A stretch of DNA of 64,000 bases from Glycomyces tritici (GCF_030403505.1 NZ_JAUEMJ010000015.1:21331-85330), one strand, 5' to 3'; positions 41,366 to 50,277 are shown, counted from the first letter of the stretch. The notes: generated from the sequence alone by a model not told the origin. A program made the numbers and translations.

Positions 41366-41755
41366 ATGGTTGCAAAAATAGGACAAGTCACGTTCGACTG
41401 CCAGGACGGTTACGCCCTCTCGAAGTTCTGGGAGCAGGTCACCGGCTACACCGAGAGCCCCGAGTACCCGAACGCCCCCGAGGACGAGGAGAACTTCATC
41501 GGCCCCGACGGCGGGCACCCCGGGCTCCTCTTCATCAACGTCCCCGACGGCCCCAAGCGCGTCAAGAACCGCCTCCACTTCGACCTCGTGCCCGAGACGA
41601 CCCGCGACGAGGAGGTCGAGCGGCTCCTGGGCCTCGGCGCGACCCTCCACGAGGACCACCGCAAGGAGGACGGCACGGGCTGGGTGACGATGCTCGACCC
41701 CGAGGGCAACGAGTTCTGCGTCGAGCGCTCCGAAGCCGAACGCGGCCGGCACTAA
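41366..41755 (+). CDS. VOC-family (glyoxalase-like) protein
   Basis: 129 residues, two beta-alpha-beta-beta-beta modules: VTFDCQDGYALSKFWEQVTGY and, from ~70, NRLHFDLVPETTRDEEVERLLGLGATLHEDH, WVTMLDPEGNEFCVER. This is the 'Glyoxalase_6' style common in actinomycetes, most of unknown function; some give resistance to metal-chelating antibiotics. Potential metal ligands are His in NRLHFDL and Glu in NEFCVE. Single gene with a leaderless promoter, divergent from msrA with 65 bp between starts. Confidence 0.85.
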   Translation: MVAKIGQVTFDCQDGYALSKFWEQVTGYTESPEYPNAPEDEENFIGPDGGHPGLLFINVPDGPKRVKNRLHFDLVPETTRDEEVERLLGLGATLHEDHRKEDGTGWVTMLDPEGNEFCVERSEAERGRH

Positions 41756-41803
41756 GGGCACCGCAGCCGCCCACTCCACTCCTGACCGGCCCGGCAACGG
41801 CGA

Positions 41804-41842
41804 CGCCGCGGGCGCCCGTCGCGATGACGGGCGCCCGCGGCG
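41804..41842. terminator. Bidirectional terminator between convergent genes
   Basis: A perfect 17-bp stem (CGCCGCGGGCGCCCGTC with its partner) and GCGAT loop, between the VOC gene and the Asp-rich repeat gene. Confidence 0.8.
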
Positions 41843-41889
41843 CGAAGTCTGACGGGTCTGTCCCGCTATGCCTGCCGAGGGGCGGGGTC

Positions 41890-42153
41890 TTACTTCTCGG
41901 CCACGGCGTCCATCTCGCCGTCGCCGTCGGCGTCCACCACGGCGGCGTCGTACTTGCCGTCGCCGTCGTTGTCCAGCAGCACATGGTCGATGACGCCGTC
42001 GCCGTCGACGTCCACGGCCTTCATGTCCGCGGTGCCGTCGCCGTCCACGTCCACGTGGTACTCGACCGAGCCGTCCTCGTTGCGCCGCACGCCGACCGTC
42101 TCGTCGACGCCGTCACCGGTGATGTCCATCTTGTGTACTTCGTCGAAGCCCAT
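41890..42153 (-). CDS. Asp-rich repeat protein with DxDGDG motifs
   Basis: 87 residues. Almost the whole chain is built from 10-11-residue repeats such as MDITGDGVDE, VDVDGDGTADM, VDVDGDGVIDHV, LDNDGDGKYDAA and VDADGDGEMDAV. The DxDxDG spacing matches calcium-binding loops of dockerin/EF-hand and thrombospondin-3 repeats. There is no signal peptide, so a cytosolic calcium-binding or acidic scaffold role is likelier than adhesion. Actinobacterial proteins with this repeat (DUF6802-like) are uncharacterised. ATG 42153 has AAGGGG upstream. Confidence 0.7.
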   Translation of the reverse strand: MGFDEVHKMDITGDGVDETVGVRRNEDGSVEYHVDVDGDGTADMKAVDVDGDGVIDHVLLDNDGDGKYDAAVVDADGDGEMDAVAEK

Positions 42154-42200
42154 GAGGCGCCCCTTAACTGAAGTCGGAAAGTGTTGTCTGCACGATAGCG

Positions 42201-42216
42201 TGCCTATCCATAGGCA
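42201..42216. promoter_or_regulatory. Perfect 16-bp palindrome between the Asp-rich gene and metB
   Basis: TGCCTATCCATAGGCA: two 7-bp arms around CC, 18 bp upstream of the metB -10. It may be an operator for either divergent gene. TGCCTAT does not match a methionine-regulator site known to me. Confidence 0.5.
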
Positions 42217-42233
42217 GTGGTACTCGCGTCGGT

Positions 42234-42239
42234 TAGCGT
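42234..42239 (+). promoter_or_regulatory. -10 hexamer TAGCGT, leaderless start of metB
   Basis: TAGCGT ends 6 nt before ATG 42246. Confidence 0.55.
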
Positions 42240-42245
42240 AGGGAC

Positions 42246-43391
42246 ATGCATGAGGGTCACGGGTTTTCCACACGAGCCATCCACGCCGGGCAGGAGCCCG
42301 ACCCGCTCACCGGCGCGGTCGTCCCGCCCATCTACGCGACCTCGACCTACAAGCAGGACGGCGTCGGGGGCCTGCGCGGCGGCTACGAGTACTCCCGATC
42401 GGGCAACCCGACCCGCACCGCGCTCGAGACCTGCCTGGCCTCCATCGAAGGCGGCACCCGCGGCTTCGCGTTCGCGTCCGGCCTCGCCGCCGAGGACACC
42501 ATCCTGAGGGCCCTCCTCGCGCCCGGCGACCACGTCGTCATCCCCGACGACGCCTACGGCGGCACGTTCCGCCTCTTCGACAAGGTCGCCAAGCGCTGGG
42601 GCGTGGAGTACACCGCCGCCCCCATCACCGACGTCGACGCCGTCGCCTCGGCCATGAACGCGCGCACCAAGATGGTGTGGATCGAGACGCCCACCAACCC
42701 GCTGCTCAACATCGCCGACATCGAGCAGCTCGCCGACCTGGCGCACCGCGCCGGCGCGCTCGTCGTCGTCGACAACACCTTCGCCAGCCCTTACCTGCAG
42801 CAGCCGCTCGCGCTCGGCGCCGACCTCGTCGTGCACTCCACGACCAAGTACATCGGCGGGCACTCCGACGTCGTCGGCGGCGCGATCGTCGTGCAGGACG
42901 GCGCGATCGCCGACGCCATCGCGTTCCACCACAACTCGATGGGCGGCGTCGCCGGGCCCTTCGACGCGTTCCTCACCCTGCGCGGCATCAAGACCCTCGG
43001 GGTGCGCATGGACCGCCACTGCGACAACGCCGAAGCCCTCGCCGAGTTCCTCGCCGGGCACGCCAAGGTCGCCGAGGTCCGCTACCCCGGGCTCTCCACG
43101 CACCCCGGGCACGACGTGGCGGGCAAGCAGATGAAGCGCTACGGCGGCATGATCTCCTTCCGCCACAAGGACGGCGAGCAGGCCGCGGTCGACCTCTGCT
43201 CCCGCACTGAGGTGTTCACGCTCGGCGAATCGCTCGGCGGCGTCGAATCCCTCATCGAGCACCCCGGGCGCATGACCCACGCCTCGGCCGCCGGCAGCGC
43301 CCTCGAGGTCCCCGCGGACCTCGTGCGCCTGTCCGTCGGCATCGAGGACGCCGACGACCTCCTGGCCGACCTGCGCCAGGCCCTGGGATAG
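42246..43391 (+). CDS. metB: Cystathionine gamma-synthase
   Basis: 381 residues, a fold-type I PLP enzyme of the Cys/Met metabolism family: FSTRAIHAGQEPDPLTGAVVPPIYATSTY, EYSRSGNPTRTALE, FASGLAAEDTI, VWIETPTNPLLNIADIEQL, VVVDNTFASPYLQQPL and the Schiff-base lysine in VHSTTKYIGGHSD (~residue 200). It forms cystathionine from an O-acylhomoserine and cysteine; the cystathionine gamma-lyase activity of close relatives cannot be excluded by eye. With the beta-synthase at 8.4 kb it would allow sulfur flow in both directions. It is followed after 47 bp by the amidase-like gene. Confidence 0.93.
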   Translation: MHEGHGFSTRAIHAGQEPDPLTGAVVPPIYATSTYKQDGVGGLRGGYEYSRSGNPTRTALETCLASIEGGTRGFAFASGLAAEDTILRALLAPGDHVVIPDDAYGGTFRLFDKVAKRWGVEYTAAPITDVDAVASAMNARTKMVWIETPTNPLLNIADIEQLADLAHRAGALVVVDNTFASPYLQQPLALGADLVVHSTTKYIGGHSDVVGGAIVVQDGAIADAIAFHHNSMGGVAGPFDAFLTLRGIKTLGVRMDRHCDNAEALAEFLAGHAKVAEVRYPGLSTHPGHDVAGKQMKRYGGMISFRHKDGEQAAVDLCSRTEVFTLGESLGGVESLIEHPGRMTHASAAGSALEVPADLVRLSVGIEDADDLLADLRQALG

Positions 43392-43438
43392 ACGGACCGG
43401 CACCACCGAACATCCCCCGCGAGAAAGAAGGACGTGCA

Positions 43439-44806
43439 GTGAGCTGGTCGGGAACCACCGCGCAGCAGATAGCCAAGGCAGTCCGGCGCGGCGACGCCGA
43501 CGCCGCGATCGTCGTCGACCACCACCTCCGCCGCATCGAGGACCACCGCGAGGCCGAAGGCGCCCTCACCAGCGTCCGCAAGATCGAATCACTCGCCGAG
43601 GCCGCGGCCGTCGACGAGATCGACAACCGCGACTCCCTGCCCGCCGCAGGGGTGCCCGTGGCCGTGTGCGAGCAGCTCGCCGTCACCGGGCACGCCCCCA
43701 GGCTCGGCTCCAACGCCGCCGTCCTCCCGATCGCCGACACCGACCACCAAGCGGTGCAGCGCATCCGCGGGGCCGGCGCCGTCATCGTCGCCTTCGGCCG
43801 CTCCTCCGAGCTCGGGCTCTGGCCCGCCACCGACGACGACGGGAACGTCCCGGCCAACCCGTGGCGTCCCGACCGCGGCATCGGCGGGCCCAGCGGCGGC
43901 ACCGCACTCGCCGTCGCCACCGGCGCCGCGCCCATCGGCATCGGCCTCGACGGCCCCGGCTCGGCCGGCGGGGTGCGCACCGCCGCCGCCGCGTGCGGCA
44001 TCGTCGCCTACAGCCCCGAGCACGTGCCCGCCGACATCAACACCGACCCCGAGCACTGGCTCGGCGCCCACACCGGGGTCATGGCCACCACCGTCGAGGA
44101 CGCCGCCCTCGCCTACGCGGCCCTCACCCACCGCCACCCGCGCTCCACCGGCGACCCCGGGCGGCTGCGGATCGCGGCCACCAACGTCGCCCCGCTCCTG
44201 GCCCGCGTCGACGACGACGCCACGAAATGGCTGCTCAAGGCCGTGCGCTCCCTCACCGACCTGGGCCACGACACGTTCCGCGCGAAGCCCCGCTTCGGCG
44301 CCCGCCTGACCCCGGCCTCCTCGGGGGCCTGGACCTGCGCGGCGTACCTGCGCAGCCTCAAGTGCGGCCCTGACGGCCTGCAGCGGCGCACCAAGCGGCT
44401 CGTGTCCGTGGGCGAGAGGACCTACCTGCGGGGCCTCTTCGGCGGCGTCCTGGGCGACGGCAACCGCGTCCGCCGCCACCTCGAGGACTGGTTCGACCTC
44501 GAGGACTACGACCTGCTCATCACCCCGGGCCTGCCCGCGGCGCCCCCGGCGGCCAAGGAGTGGTCCACGGAGACCCTGCGCGCCAACGTGACCCACCTCG
44601 CCAGCGCGGCCGCGTTCACCGCCCCGTTCGGCCTCGCCGGCCTCCCGGCCCTGGTCGTCCCGGTCGGCATGCGAAGCGACGGCGCCCCGGCCACCGTGCA
44701 GCTCGTCGGCCCGCCCGGCTCCACCGGGCGCCTCTTCGACGTCGCGGCCCAACTCGTCGCCAAACTCCGACCGCGCCGCTACGCGCCCGGCCTCAGCTGG
44801 GACTGA
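43439..44806 (+). CDS. Amidase-signature protein with altered catalytic triad
   Basis: 455 residues with amidase-signature (AS) order and length. AS enzymes use Ser-cis-Ser-Lys. Here the Lys position of the usual PVAVKD motif reads GVPVAVCEQLAVTGH, i.e. Cys (codon TGC). The Gly/Ser loop, normally GGSSGG, is GGPSGGT: the second Ser is kept. The nucleophile loop, normally TDxGGSIRxPAAxCG, is LDGPGSAGGVRTAAAACG, with Ser kept but two residues inserted. Without Lys the triad should not work, so this is probably a pseudoenzyme or has new chemistry. GTG 43439 has AGAAGGA upstream. Probable operon with metB. Confidence 0.8.
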   Translation: MSWSGTTAQQIAKAVRRGDADAAIVVDHHLRRIEDHREAEGALTSVRKIESLAEAAAVDEIDNRDSLPAAGVPVAVCEQLAVTGHAPRLGSNAAVLPIADTDHQAVQRIRGAGAVIVAFGRSSELGLWPATDDDGNVPANPWRPDRGIGGPSGGTALAVATGAAPIGIGLDGPGSAGGVRTAAAACGIVAYSPEHVPADINTDPEHWLGAHTGVMATTVEDAALAYAALTHRHPRSTGDPGRLRIAATNVAPLLARVDDDATKWLLKAVRSLTDLGHDTFRAKPRFGARLTPASSGAWTCAAYLRSLKCGPDGLQRRTKRLVSVGERTYLRGLFGGVLGDGNRVRRHLEDWFDLEDYDLLITPGLPAAPPAAKEWSTETLRANVTHLASAAAFTAPFGLAGLPALVVPVGMRSDGAPATVQLVGPPGSTGRLFDVAAQLVAKLRPRRYAPGLSWD

Positions 44807-44818
44807 CGACGACAGAGG

Positions 44819-44849
44819 GGCCCCTCGCGCCGAGCGCGAGGGGCCTTTT
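44819..44849 (+). terminator. Terminator of the metB-amidase unit
   Basis: A perfect 11-bp stem GGCCCCTCGCG / CGCGAGGGGCC with CCGAG loop and TTTT, 12 nt past the stop. Confidence 0.9.
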
Positions 44850-44879
44850 CCACGCCCTGAACCTGCCAGACCAGCCCCG

Positions 44880-44894
44880 TTCCATGGCATGGAA
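44880..44894 (+). repeat. 15-nt copy of the tRNA-Ala anticodon arm
   Basis: TTCCATGGCATGGAA is identical to 45056-45070, the anticodon arm of tRNA-Ala(GGC), 176 bp upstream of it. It is palindromic itself. The rest of 44850-45028 holds no gene; the tRNA promoter is probably GTAAACTAG near 44981. Confidence 0.5.
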
Positions 44895-45028
44895 GCCCGC
44901 CCGACCAGCCCCGCAAACCCCCAGCTCACCAACGTGACCGCCATCTCCAGCCCCTCCCTGGGGCGCCCCCCGAACACTGTGTAAACTAGTGCCGGTTCCA
45001 AGGTCTAGGCCTCTGGAACGCCAATCAA

Positions 45029-45101
45029 GGGGCTTTGGCGCAGTTGGTAGCGCGTTTCCATGGCATGGAAAAGGTCAGGGGTTCGAATCCCCTAAGCTCC
45101 A
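45029..45101 (+). tRNA. tRNA-Ala (anticodon GGC)
   Basis: 73 nt. Acceptor stem GGGGCTT / AAGCTCC with one G-U; D arm GGCGCAGTTGGTAGCGC; anticodon arm TTTCC-ATGGCAT-GGAAA giving GGC at positions 34-36; T arm AGGGGTTCGAATCCCCT; discriminator A. The 3' CCA is not encoded. It decodes GCC and GCU alanine codons, the former very frequent in this genome. Confidence 0.97.
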
Positions 45102-45114
45102 CAGACGGAGAACA

Positions 45115-45149
45115 CGAGCGGCCATCGACACGATGGCCGCTCGTTCGTT
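45115..45149 (+). terminator. Terminator of tRNA-Ala
   Basis: A perfect 13-bp stem CGAGCGGCCATCG / CGATGGCCGCTCG with ACA loop, then TTCGTTT. Confidence 0.9.
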
Positions 45150-45313
45150 TCTGGTGTGTCGCTCTGGGACGCCCACTAGCGTCATCTCAATCCGGTCGAT
45201 CCGGAGCGATCGTCTCAGTCGCTCGGGCAGTGCGGGTGTCCTCGCAGGTGAGCCGACCAGCATTCTCGGACCCGATCATCGTCCGGGGTCCAGGGCTCGA
45301 CGAATGCAAGCAT

Positions 45314-45361
45314 GATGCCGGCCGCGAACTCCGGGGTGCCCAGGAGTTCGCGGCCGGCATC
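45314..45361 (-). terminator. Terminator of the subtilase gene
   Basis: A perfect 19-bp stem (GATGCCGGCCGCGAACTCC and its partner) with a 10-nt loop begins 2 nt after the subtilase stop codon. Confidence 0.8.
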
Positions 45362-45363
45362 CC

Positions 45364-48300
45364 CTAGCGGTAACGGTAGGCGTGAATGATCTCCTGGGTG
45401 ACGCTGTTGCCCTTGCCGTCGTCGGCGGTGACCCGCAGCGAGACGTATCCCGCGCCCTTCGGGTGGAACACGGCGGCGCTGAGGTCGCAGACCGCGACCG
45501 CCTTCCAGGTCTCGCCGTCGTCGAAGGACACCTCGAGTTCGAGGTCGACGTCCTCGACCGGTCCGTTCTGGGTCTCCACCCGCAGGTCGATCGCGGTCCG
45601 GCGGTCGTCTGCGGCGTTGGCCTCGTCGAGTCCTTCCGGGGTGAACTTGACGGCCATCAACGGCAGTGCGGTGACGTCCTCGGTGTGCGCCGAGGCGAAT
45701 TCCCAAGTCGCTCGTACCTCTGTGGACAGTTCGGCGTAGGTGCCTCGGTCGGCCTCGGTCTCGAGGCGGAAGTCGGCCGCCTCGGCGGGGACGTCGAAGA
45801 ACCCTCCGCCCTCGTCCTCGGTCTCCCCGACGAGCTCGCCGTCCGCGTACAGAGCGGTGCGGGAAGCGTCCGTTACCGACCTACCCCAGCGTCCGGGGTG
45901 CGCATCGGCGAAGAGCGGCACGTTCACGCCGATCTGGTCTTCGAACCGCTCGGCGAAGGCCAGATCCCGGTCCGCGGGCAGGCCGGGGCCGATCACCGCC
46001 GCATCCCAAGCCTCCGCGTAGGTCTGACCGGCCTCGTAATCCGACCAGGAGCCCAGAACGAAGTACTGGGGCCATGCTTCCCCCTCGGGCACATCGAGTT
46101 TGGCCTCGAAGTAGTCCGACCGCCACTGCCCCTCGGGCAGGACGGACAAGAACTCGGTCCGGTTCACGGGGCCTGATGCGAGCGGCATCGTCGCATAGAG
46201 GTTCCAGCCGCCGGGCAGCGACACGATCCAGCTCTTGAGCCGGATCTCGTCGGCGACCGTGTTCTCGCGGTACTCGGCCTCGACCCGGGCCATGTCCTCG
46301 TCGGCGAAATGGCGTTCGAGACCGGCGGGCATCTGGCCGTGTTCGAGGATCACCGGCTGGTACATGACCGGGCTGTCGCTGAAATCGCCTGCGGCGTCGG
46401 GGATCCCCCAGGCGCCGTCGATCGCGATCGTCAGCTCGTCCTCCGGCACGGCTTCGCCGATACCGCCCATGTAGAAGTGATCGAGCGAGCCGAGCGTGAC
46501 GCCCATGCCGGCCACACCGTCGGCCCAGGTGCGCGCGTACTGCTCCGAGACGCTGACGGGCACGACGTCGTCATTGTCGAAGCCGATGTCGAGCTGCCCG
46601 GCCTCCCTGGCGTCCAAGGAGACGGCCGTGTCGTCGGTGATCTCCAGCAGCGGCTGGATCATGTGCGCGCCGCCTTCGCCGAACCTGAAGGTGGCGTCGA
46701 CGTGGTAGTTCCCGGGCGGCACACGCAGGGTCGCCGGTGCGCCGTCCTCGAACGCGAAGCGCTCGACGACGCCGGTGTTCAGGTCGAGCAGCGCGCCGCT
46801 GCCGAAATCAACGGCCTCGCCCTCCCTGCCGAACGCCTCGACCGTGAGGTCGTACCGTTCCGGTTCCTTATCGACCGCAACAGGAGTGGTCACCTCGGCG
46901 CCGTCGCCGGTGGCGGTCAGGTAGGCGCTGTAGCGGCCGTCAGACGCCTCCACTGTGGTGTCCACGGTCAGCCCGACCGCAGCTTCGCCTCCCGGCGGAA
47001 CGGTCACGCTGGTGCGGTCCAGGGAGAACAGGCCCTCTGGCGCGGCGGATCCGTCGGGGCCGCGAACGTTCAGGCCCAATGCCAGGGTGACGGCCGCATC
47101 CCCGGTGTTGTGGTAGGTCACCGTCTCGGTGGCTGGCGCGTCGTCCTCGTGCGGCCACTCCATGAGGCCGAAGGACACGCTCGCGGGGGACGTGTGGACC
47201 CGCTGGTCGAGCGCTTGCGCGGCGTCGACCCGTCCGGCCCCCTGCTCGAACGCACTGTAGGCGTCGTTCGGTGCCGCAGAGGCCATGAGCGCGGCCTTGA
47301 TCTGCTCGCCTGTCCAATCAGGATGCTGCTGGAGCAGGAGCGCGGCGGCCCCGGCCACGTGCGGCGCGGCCATCGAAGTTCCCGACATGGAGGCGTAGTG
47401 GTCGTCGATCGGCTCGCCCGCCCAGGTGTCGGCGGCGCGGGCGGCGGTGATGTCGACGCCGGGCGCGGTGAGGTCAGGTTTGAGCCCCGAATCCCAGGCC
47501 CTTCCGGTGTTGGAGAACTCGGCCAGTTCGTCCTGGCCGTCGACCGCGCCGACGGTAAGGCTCGCGTCAGCGCTGCCGGGCGAACCGACCGGCTCGCCGT
47601 TGCCCTCGTTGCCGGCGGCGACCACGAACAACGTGCCGTACTGCGCGCTGAGGTCGTCCAGTGCCTGCTCGATCGGGTCGAGCTCAGGGGTGTCGGGGCC
47701 GCTGAGGCTGAGGTTCACGATGTCGGCGCCGCTTTCAGCGGCCCACTGCATCCCCGCGAGGATGGCCGACTCAGGGCACACGTCGTCGACGCACACCTTG
47801 CCGATGAGCAGGTCGGCGTCAGGGGCGACGCCCTTGTAGGACACGCCTCCGACCGTGCCGGACCCGCTGATCGTGGAGGCCACGTGGGTGCCGTGCCCGA
47901 TCGCGTCCCCGGTGTCGCCCGAATCGGTGAAGTCCCTGGCCTCGACGATATTCGACAGGTCGGGATGCGCGGCGTCGACGCCCGAGTCGAGCACCGCGAC
48001 GGTGACGCCCGCGCCGGTGAACCCGGCCTCCCATGCCTGCGGTGCGCCGATCTGCGGAACGCTCGCGTCGAGCTGGAGTTCGCGCACACCATCCAGCCAC
48101 ACGCCGGACACCCCTGCCGCGAGGGTGCGGGGCTCGTCGCCGTCGGTGAGCGACTCCCAGGTCTCGGCGGTTTCGGCCTTGGGCACGCTCGCGGTCTCGA
48201 TGTCGGTGCCCGCCACCGTCTCCGCGGCGATGCCGACGCTGCCGCCGGTGAACAGCAAGGGCACTGCGTCGGTGTGCGCATCGTCGTAGCCGATCGCGAA

Positions 48301-48681
48301 CAGTCCGGCCACGTCGAACAGGCGGCGGTCCAGCAGTCCCTCATCGATGAGGGGCTGGGCGTCGCTCGGGATCACGTACAGGTGGCCCTCATGGGAGAGG
48401 GTGTGGAAATCGAGGTCGCCGCGGCCCTCTCCCGGCGTGATCCGGGGCTCGGACCGGGGATTCGCCGGGTCGAAGACGACGCGGTCGCCGGTGATGAGGG
48501 TGACCGCGGCGTCCGATTCCGGTTGGGGGCCTTCGGTGGCGAAGGCTCCGGCCTCGGTTGCGGGGGGCTCGGCCGCGGCCGGTTGCGCCACCCCGCCCGC
48601 GGCGACGACTGCCAGGAGCACCGCCATCGCGTGAACCGTGGGTCTCGATCTGCTCTTGCGCTCGGTGATCGGCGCGGACAT
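45364..48681 (-). CDS. Large secreted subtilisin-family protease
   Basis: 1105 residues. Sec signal peptide (HAMAVLLAVVAAGGVAQPAAA), an N-terminal pro-region (~residues 40-195), and an S8 catalytic domain ~200-490: Asp in GVTVAVLDSGVDAAHPDLS, His in GHGTHVASTISG, oxyanion Asn in VVAAGNEGNG, Ser in MSGTSMAAPHVAGAAALLLQ. The remaining ~600 residues contain beta-rich modules (VTYHNTGDAAVTLALGL), typical of large actinomycete extracellular subtilases. It degrades protein outside the cell. ATG 48681 has TGGGAG seven bases upstream; ATG 48693 contains that site. The stop is followed at once by its terminator. Confidence 0.94.
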   Translation of the reverse strand: MSAPITERKSRSRPTVHAMAVLLAVVAAGGVAQPAAAEPPATEAGAFATEGPQPESDAAVTLITGDRVVFDPANPRSEPRITPGEGRGDLDFHTLSHEGHLYVIPSDAQPLIDEGLLDRRLFDVAGLFAIGYDDAHTDAVPLLFTGGSVGIAAETVAGTDIETASVPKAETAETWESLTDGDEPRTLAAGVSGVWLDGVRELQLDASVPQIGAPQAWEAGFTGAGVTVAVLDSGVDAAHPDLSNIVEARDFTDSGDTGDAIGHGTHVASTISGSGTVGGVSYKGVAPDADLLIGKVCVDDVCPESAILAGMQWAAESGADIVNLSLSGPDTPELDPIEQALDDLSAQYGTLFVVAAGNEGNGEPVGSPGSADASLTVGAVDGQDELAEFSNTGRAWDSGLKPDLTAPGVDITAARAADTWAGEPIDDHYASMSGTSMAAPHVAGAAALLLQQHPDWTGEQIKAALMASAAPNDAYSAFEQGAGRVDAAQALDQRVHTSPASVSFGLMEWPHEDDAPATETVTYHNTGDAAVTLALGLNVRGPDGSAAPEGLFSLDRTSVTVPPGGEAAVGLTVDTTVEASDGRYSAYLTATGDGAEVTTPVAVDKEPERYDLTVEAFGREGEAVDFGSGALLDLNTGVVERFAFEDGAPATLRVPPGNYHVDATFRFGEGGAHMIQPLLEITDDTAVSLDAREAGQLDIGFDNDDVVPVSVSEQYARTWADGVAGMGVTLGSLDHFYMGGIGEAVPEDELTIAIDGAWGIPDAAGDFSDSPVMYQPVILEHGQMPAGLERHFADEDMARVEAEYRENTVADEIRLKSWIVSLPGGWNLYATMPLASGPVNRTEFLSVLPEGQWRSDYFEAKLDVPEGEAWPQYFVLGSWSDYEAGQTYAEAWDAAVIGPGLPADRDLAFAERFEDQIGVNVPLFADAHPGRWGRSVTDASRTALYADGELVGETEDEGGGFFDVPAEAADFRLETEADRGTYAELSTEVRATWEFASAHTEDVTALPLMAVKFTPEGLDEANAADDRRTAIDLRVETQNGPVEDVDLELEVSFDDGETWKAVAVCDLSAAVFHPKGAGYVSLRVTADDGKGNSVTQEIIHAYRYR

Positions 48682-48693
48682 GCGCGCTCCCAT

Positions 48694-49154
48694 CCTGTAG
48701 CTGGAACGATGCGCACCCGTGAACAGGTACGTCGTTCATACGCCATCCGCACCATCCCCGTTGGCACGTCTGCGCGCCTACAGTGCCCAGGCATTTCGCC
48801 GGTGTTCTGGGGTGCTGGGGCGGGGTCAGCATCTGCGGTGGGGCGGGCGGGTAAGTCGGGAGCTGGTTTGCGTGGCTGTTGAGCTGGGGTGTCGGGTTCA
48901 GTAGGCCGTTGCATGCTCCGCCCAACCGGATACGAAGAGAGCGGTCATCATTTCGATGACCGCTTTCTGCTGTTCCAAGGGTGTGCCGGCTCCCTGACGC
49001 GGGTTCGCGGGTCGAAGACGGTGTCGGCGAACGGCAGGTGCCGGTGCACGTCCGCCGATTCGTGGCAGTGCGGGTCCAGTGCGTCAGGGGCCCTTAGGGA
49101 TCCACGGTCATGCGAGACGCGGGGTCGCCCGATCTGCGAGCCGGCGCGGCGTGG
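48694..49154. other. Gene-free 461 bp between subtilase and SGNH hydrolase genes
   Basis: No supported gene. An isolated hairpin, AGCGGTCATC / GATGACCGCT with ATTTC loop (48940-48964), can end transcription in either direction and may be the distant terminator of the SGNH gene. Confidence 0.6.
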
Positions 49155-50255
49155 TCACCGTCTGGTCCATTGCTGGTTGGCCTGTCCGGCGCCGCAGGTC
49201 CACAGAGTGACCTTCGTGCCGTTCCCGGTGCCCCAGCCCGAGGCGTCCAGGCACAGGCCGGACTGCACTCCGGTGATGGTGCCGTCGGCGTTGACGTTCC
49301 ACTGCTGGTTGGCTTGCCCGTTGCAGTCCCAGATCACCACCGCGGTGCCGTTGCCGGTGCCCTGACCGTAGGCGTCCAGGCACTTGCCTCCGTAGACCAC
49401 CAACTGCTTGCCGGCGGTGTAGGTCCACTGCTGGTTGGCGCCGCCCCAGCAGTCCCATAGCTGCACGTCGGCGCCATTGGCGGTGGCGACTCCGGTGACC
49501 TCGAAGCAGCGACCGGATTGGGCGCCAACGATCTCGGTGCTGTCCGCTGTGCCGATGCTGCCGGGTACCGATTGCAAGGCGGAGTACCAGACCGCGGCCA
49601 TCTTGTCGTATCCGGCGGCGGTCGGGTGGACGCCGTCGTCCAGGTCGGCGGCGGTCAGGGCGCTGTGCATGTCGACCAGGTGCACGTTCTTGCCGGCGTT
49701 CACGTTGCTCTGCACGATGCCGGGGATCGCCGCGTTGAACCTGTTCACCGCCGCGTCCCCCTCGCTCCACCCGAGCGGAGTGATCTGCGCGACGAACACC
49801 TCGGCGTTCGGCGCCGTCGTGGTGATGCGGTCGATCAGTGCGGACAGCCGGTTCGGGGCGCCGGAGACGTCGTGGTTCTGCAGGATGTCATTGGTGCCGA
49901 TGTGCAGCAGCACGGTCTGCGGCCGGTAGGTGTTCAGCCAGCCGACGATGTTCGCGTCGATCTGGTCGATCCGCCAGCCGGGGTGGCCTTCGTGATCGTG
50001 GTCGCCGAGACCTGCCGGCCCGTTGAACTGCGACCCGACGAAGTCCGCGGTGTACCCGCCGTTGACGAGGTGCTGCCACAGGCCGATCCGGTATCCGCCC
50101 GGCGTGGCCGTGCCCTCGGTGATGGAGTCGCCCAGCGGCATGACCCGAACCCCGCCGTTCGACTCCGCGCTGGCGGTGTCCATCGGCGTCATCATCAGGC
50201 CCGCCATGAGACCGAGCGCCACGATCGGTCCGAGCCACCTTGCTCTTGTTCGCAT
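49155..50255 (-). CDS. Secreted SGNH esterase with ricin-type lectin domain
   Basis: 366 residues. Sec signal (IVALGLMAGLMMTPMDTASA), then SGNH hydrolase: block I MPLGDSITEGTATPGGYR with nucleophile Ser, the GTNDI block with oxyanion Asn, and DDGVHPTAAGYDKMA with catalytic Asp and His. From ~240 a CBM13/ricin beta-trefoil with QxW repeats GGANQQWTYT, GQANQQWNVN and GQANQQWTRR binds sugar. It is probably a carbohydrate (acetyl-xylan-like) esterase. It follows the GH62 gene on the same strand, and the two together would debranch arabinoxylan. ATG 50255 has AAGGAG upstream. Confidence 0.9.
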   Translation of the reverse strand: MRTRARWLGPIVALGLMAGLMMTPMDTASAESNGGVRVMPLGDSITEGTATPGGYRIGLWQHLVNGGYTADFVGSQFNGPAGLGDHDHEGHPGWRIDQIDANIVGWLNTYRPQTVLLHIGTNDILQNHDVSGAPNRLSALIDRITTTAPNAEVFVAQITPLGWSEGDAAVNRFNAAIPGIVQSNVNAGKNVHLVDMHSALTAADLDDGVHPTAAGYDKMAAVWYSALQSVPGSIGTADSTEIVGAQSGRCFEVTGVATANGADVQLWDCWGGANQQWTYTAGKQLVVYGGKCLDAYGQGTGNGTAVVIWDCNGQANQQWNVNADGTITGVQSGLCLDASGWGTGNGTKVTLWTCGAGQANQQWTRR

Positions 50256-50277
50256 CTCTTGCTCCTTGAATTCGTAA

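Noticed and set aside
45215..45363. Small minus-strand coding remnant downstream of the subtilase
   Set aside because: The frame crosses the 19-bp terminator stem and has no start signal of its own.
48951..49154. 68 codons open in frame after the SGNH hydrolase stop codon
   Set aside because: Open frames of this length are expected by chance at this GC content; no domain is recognisable and the trefoil domain is already complete.
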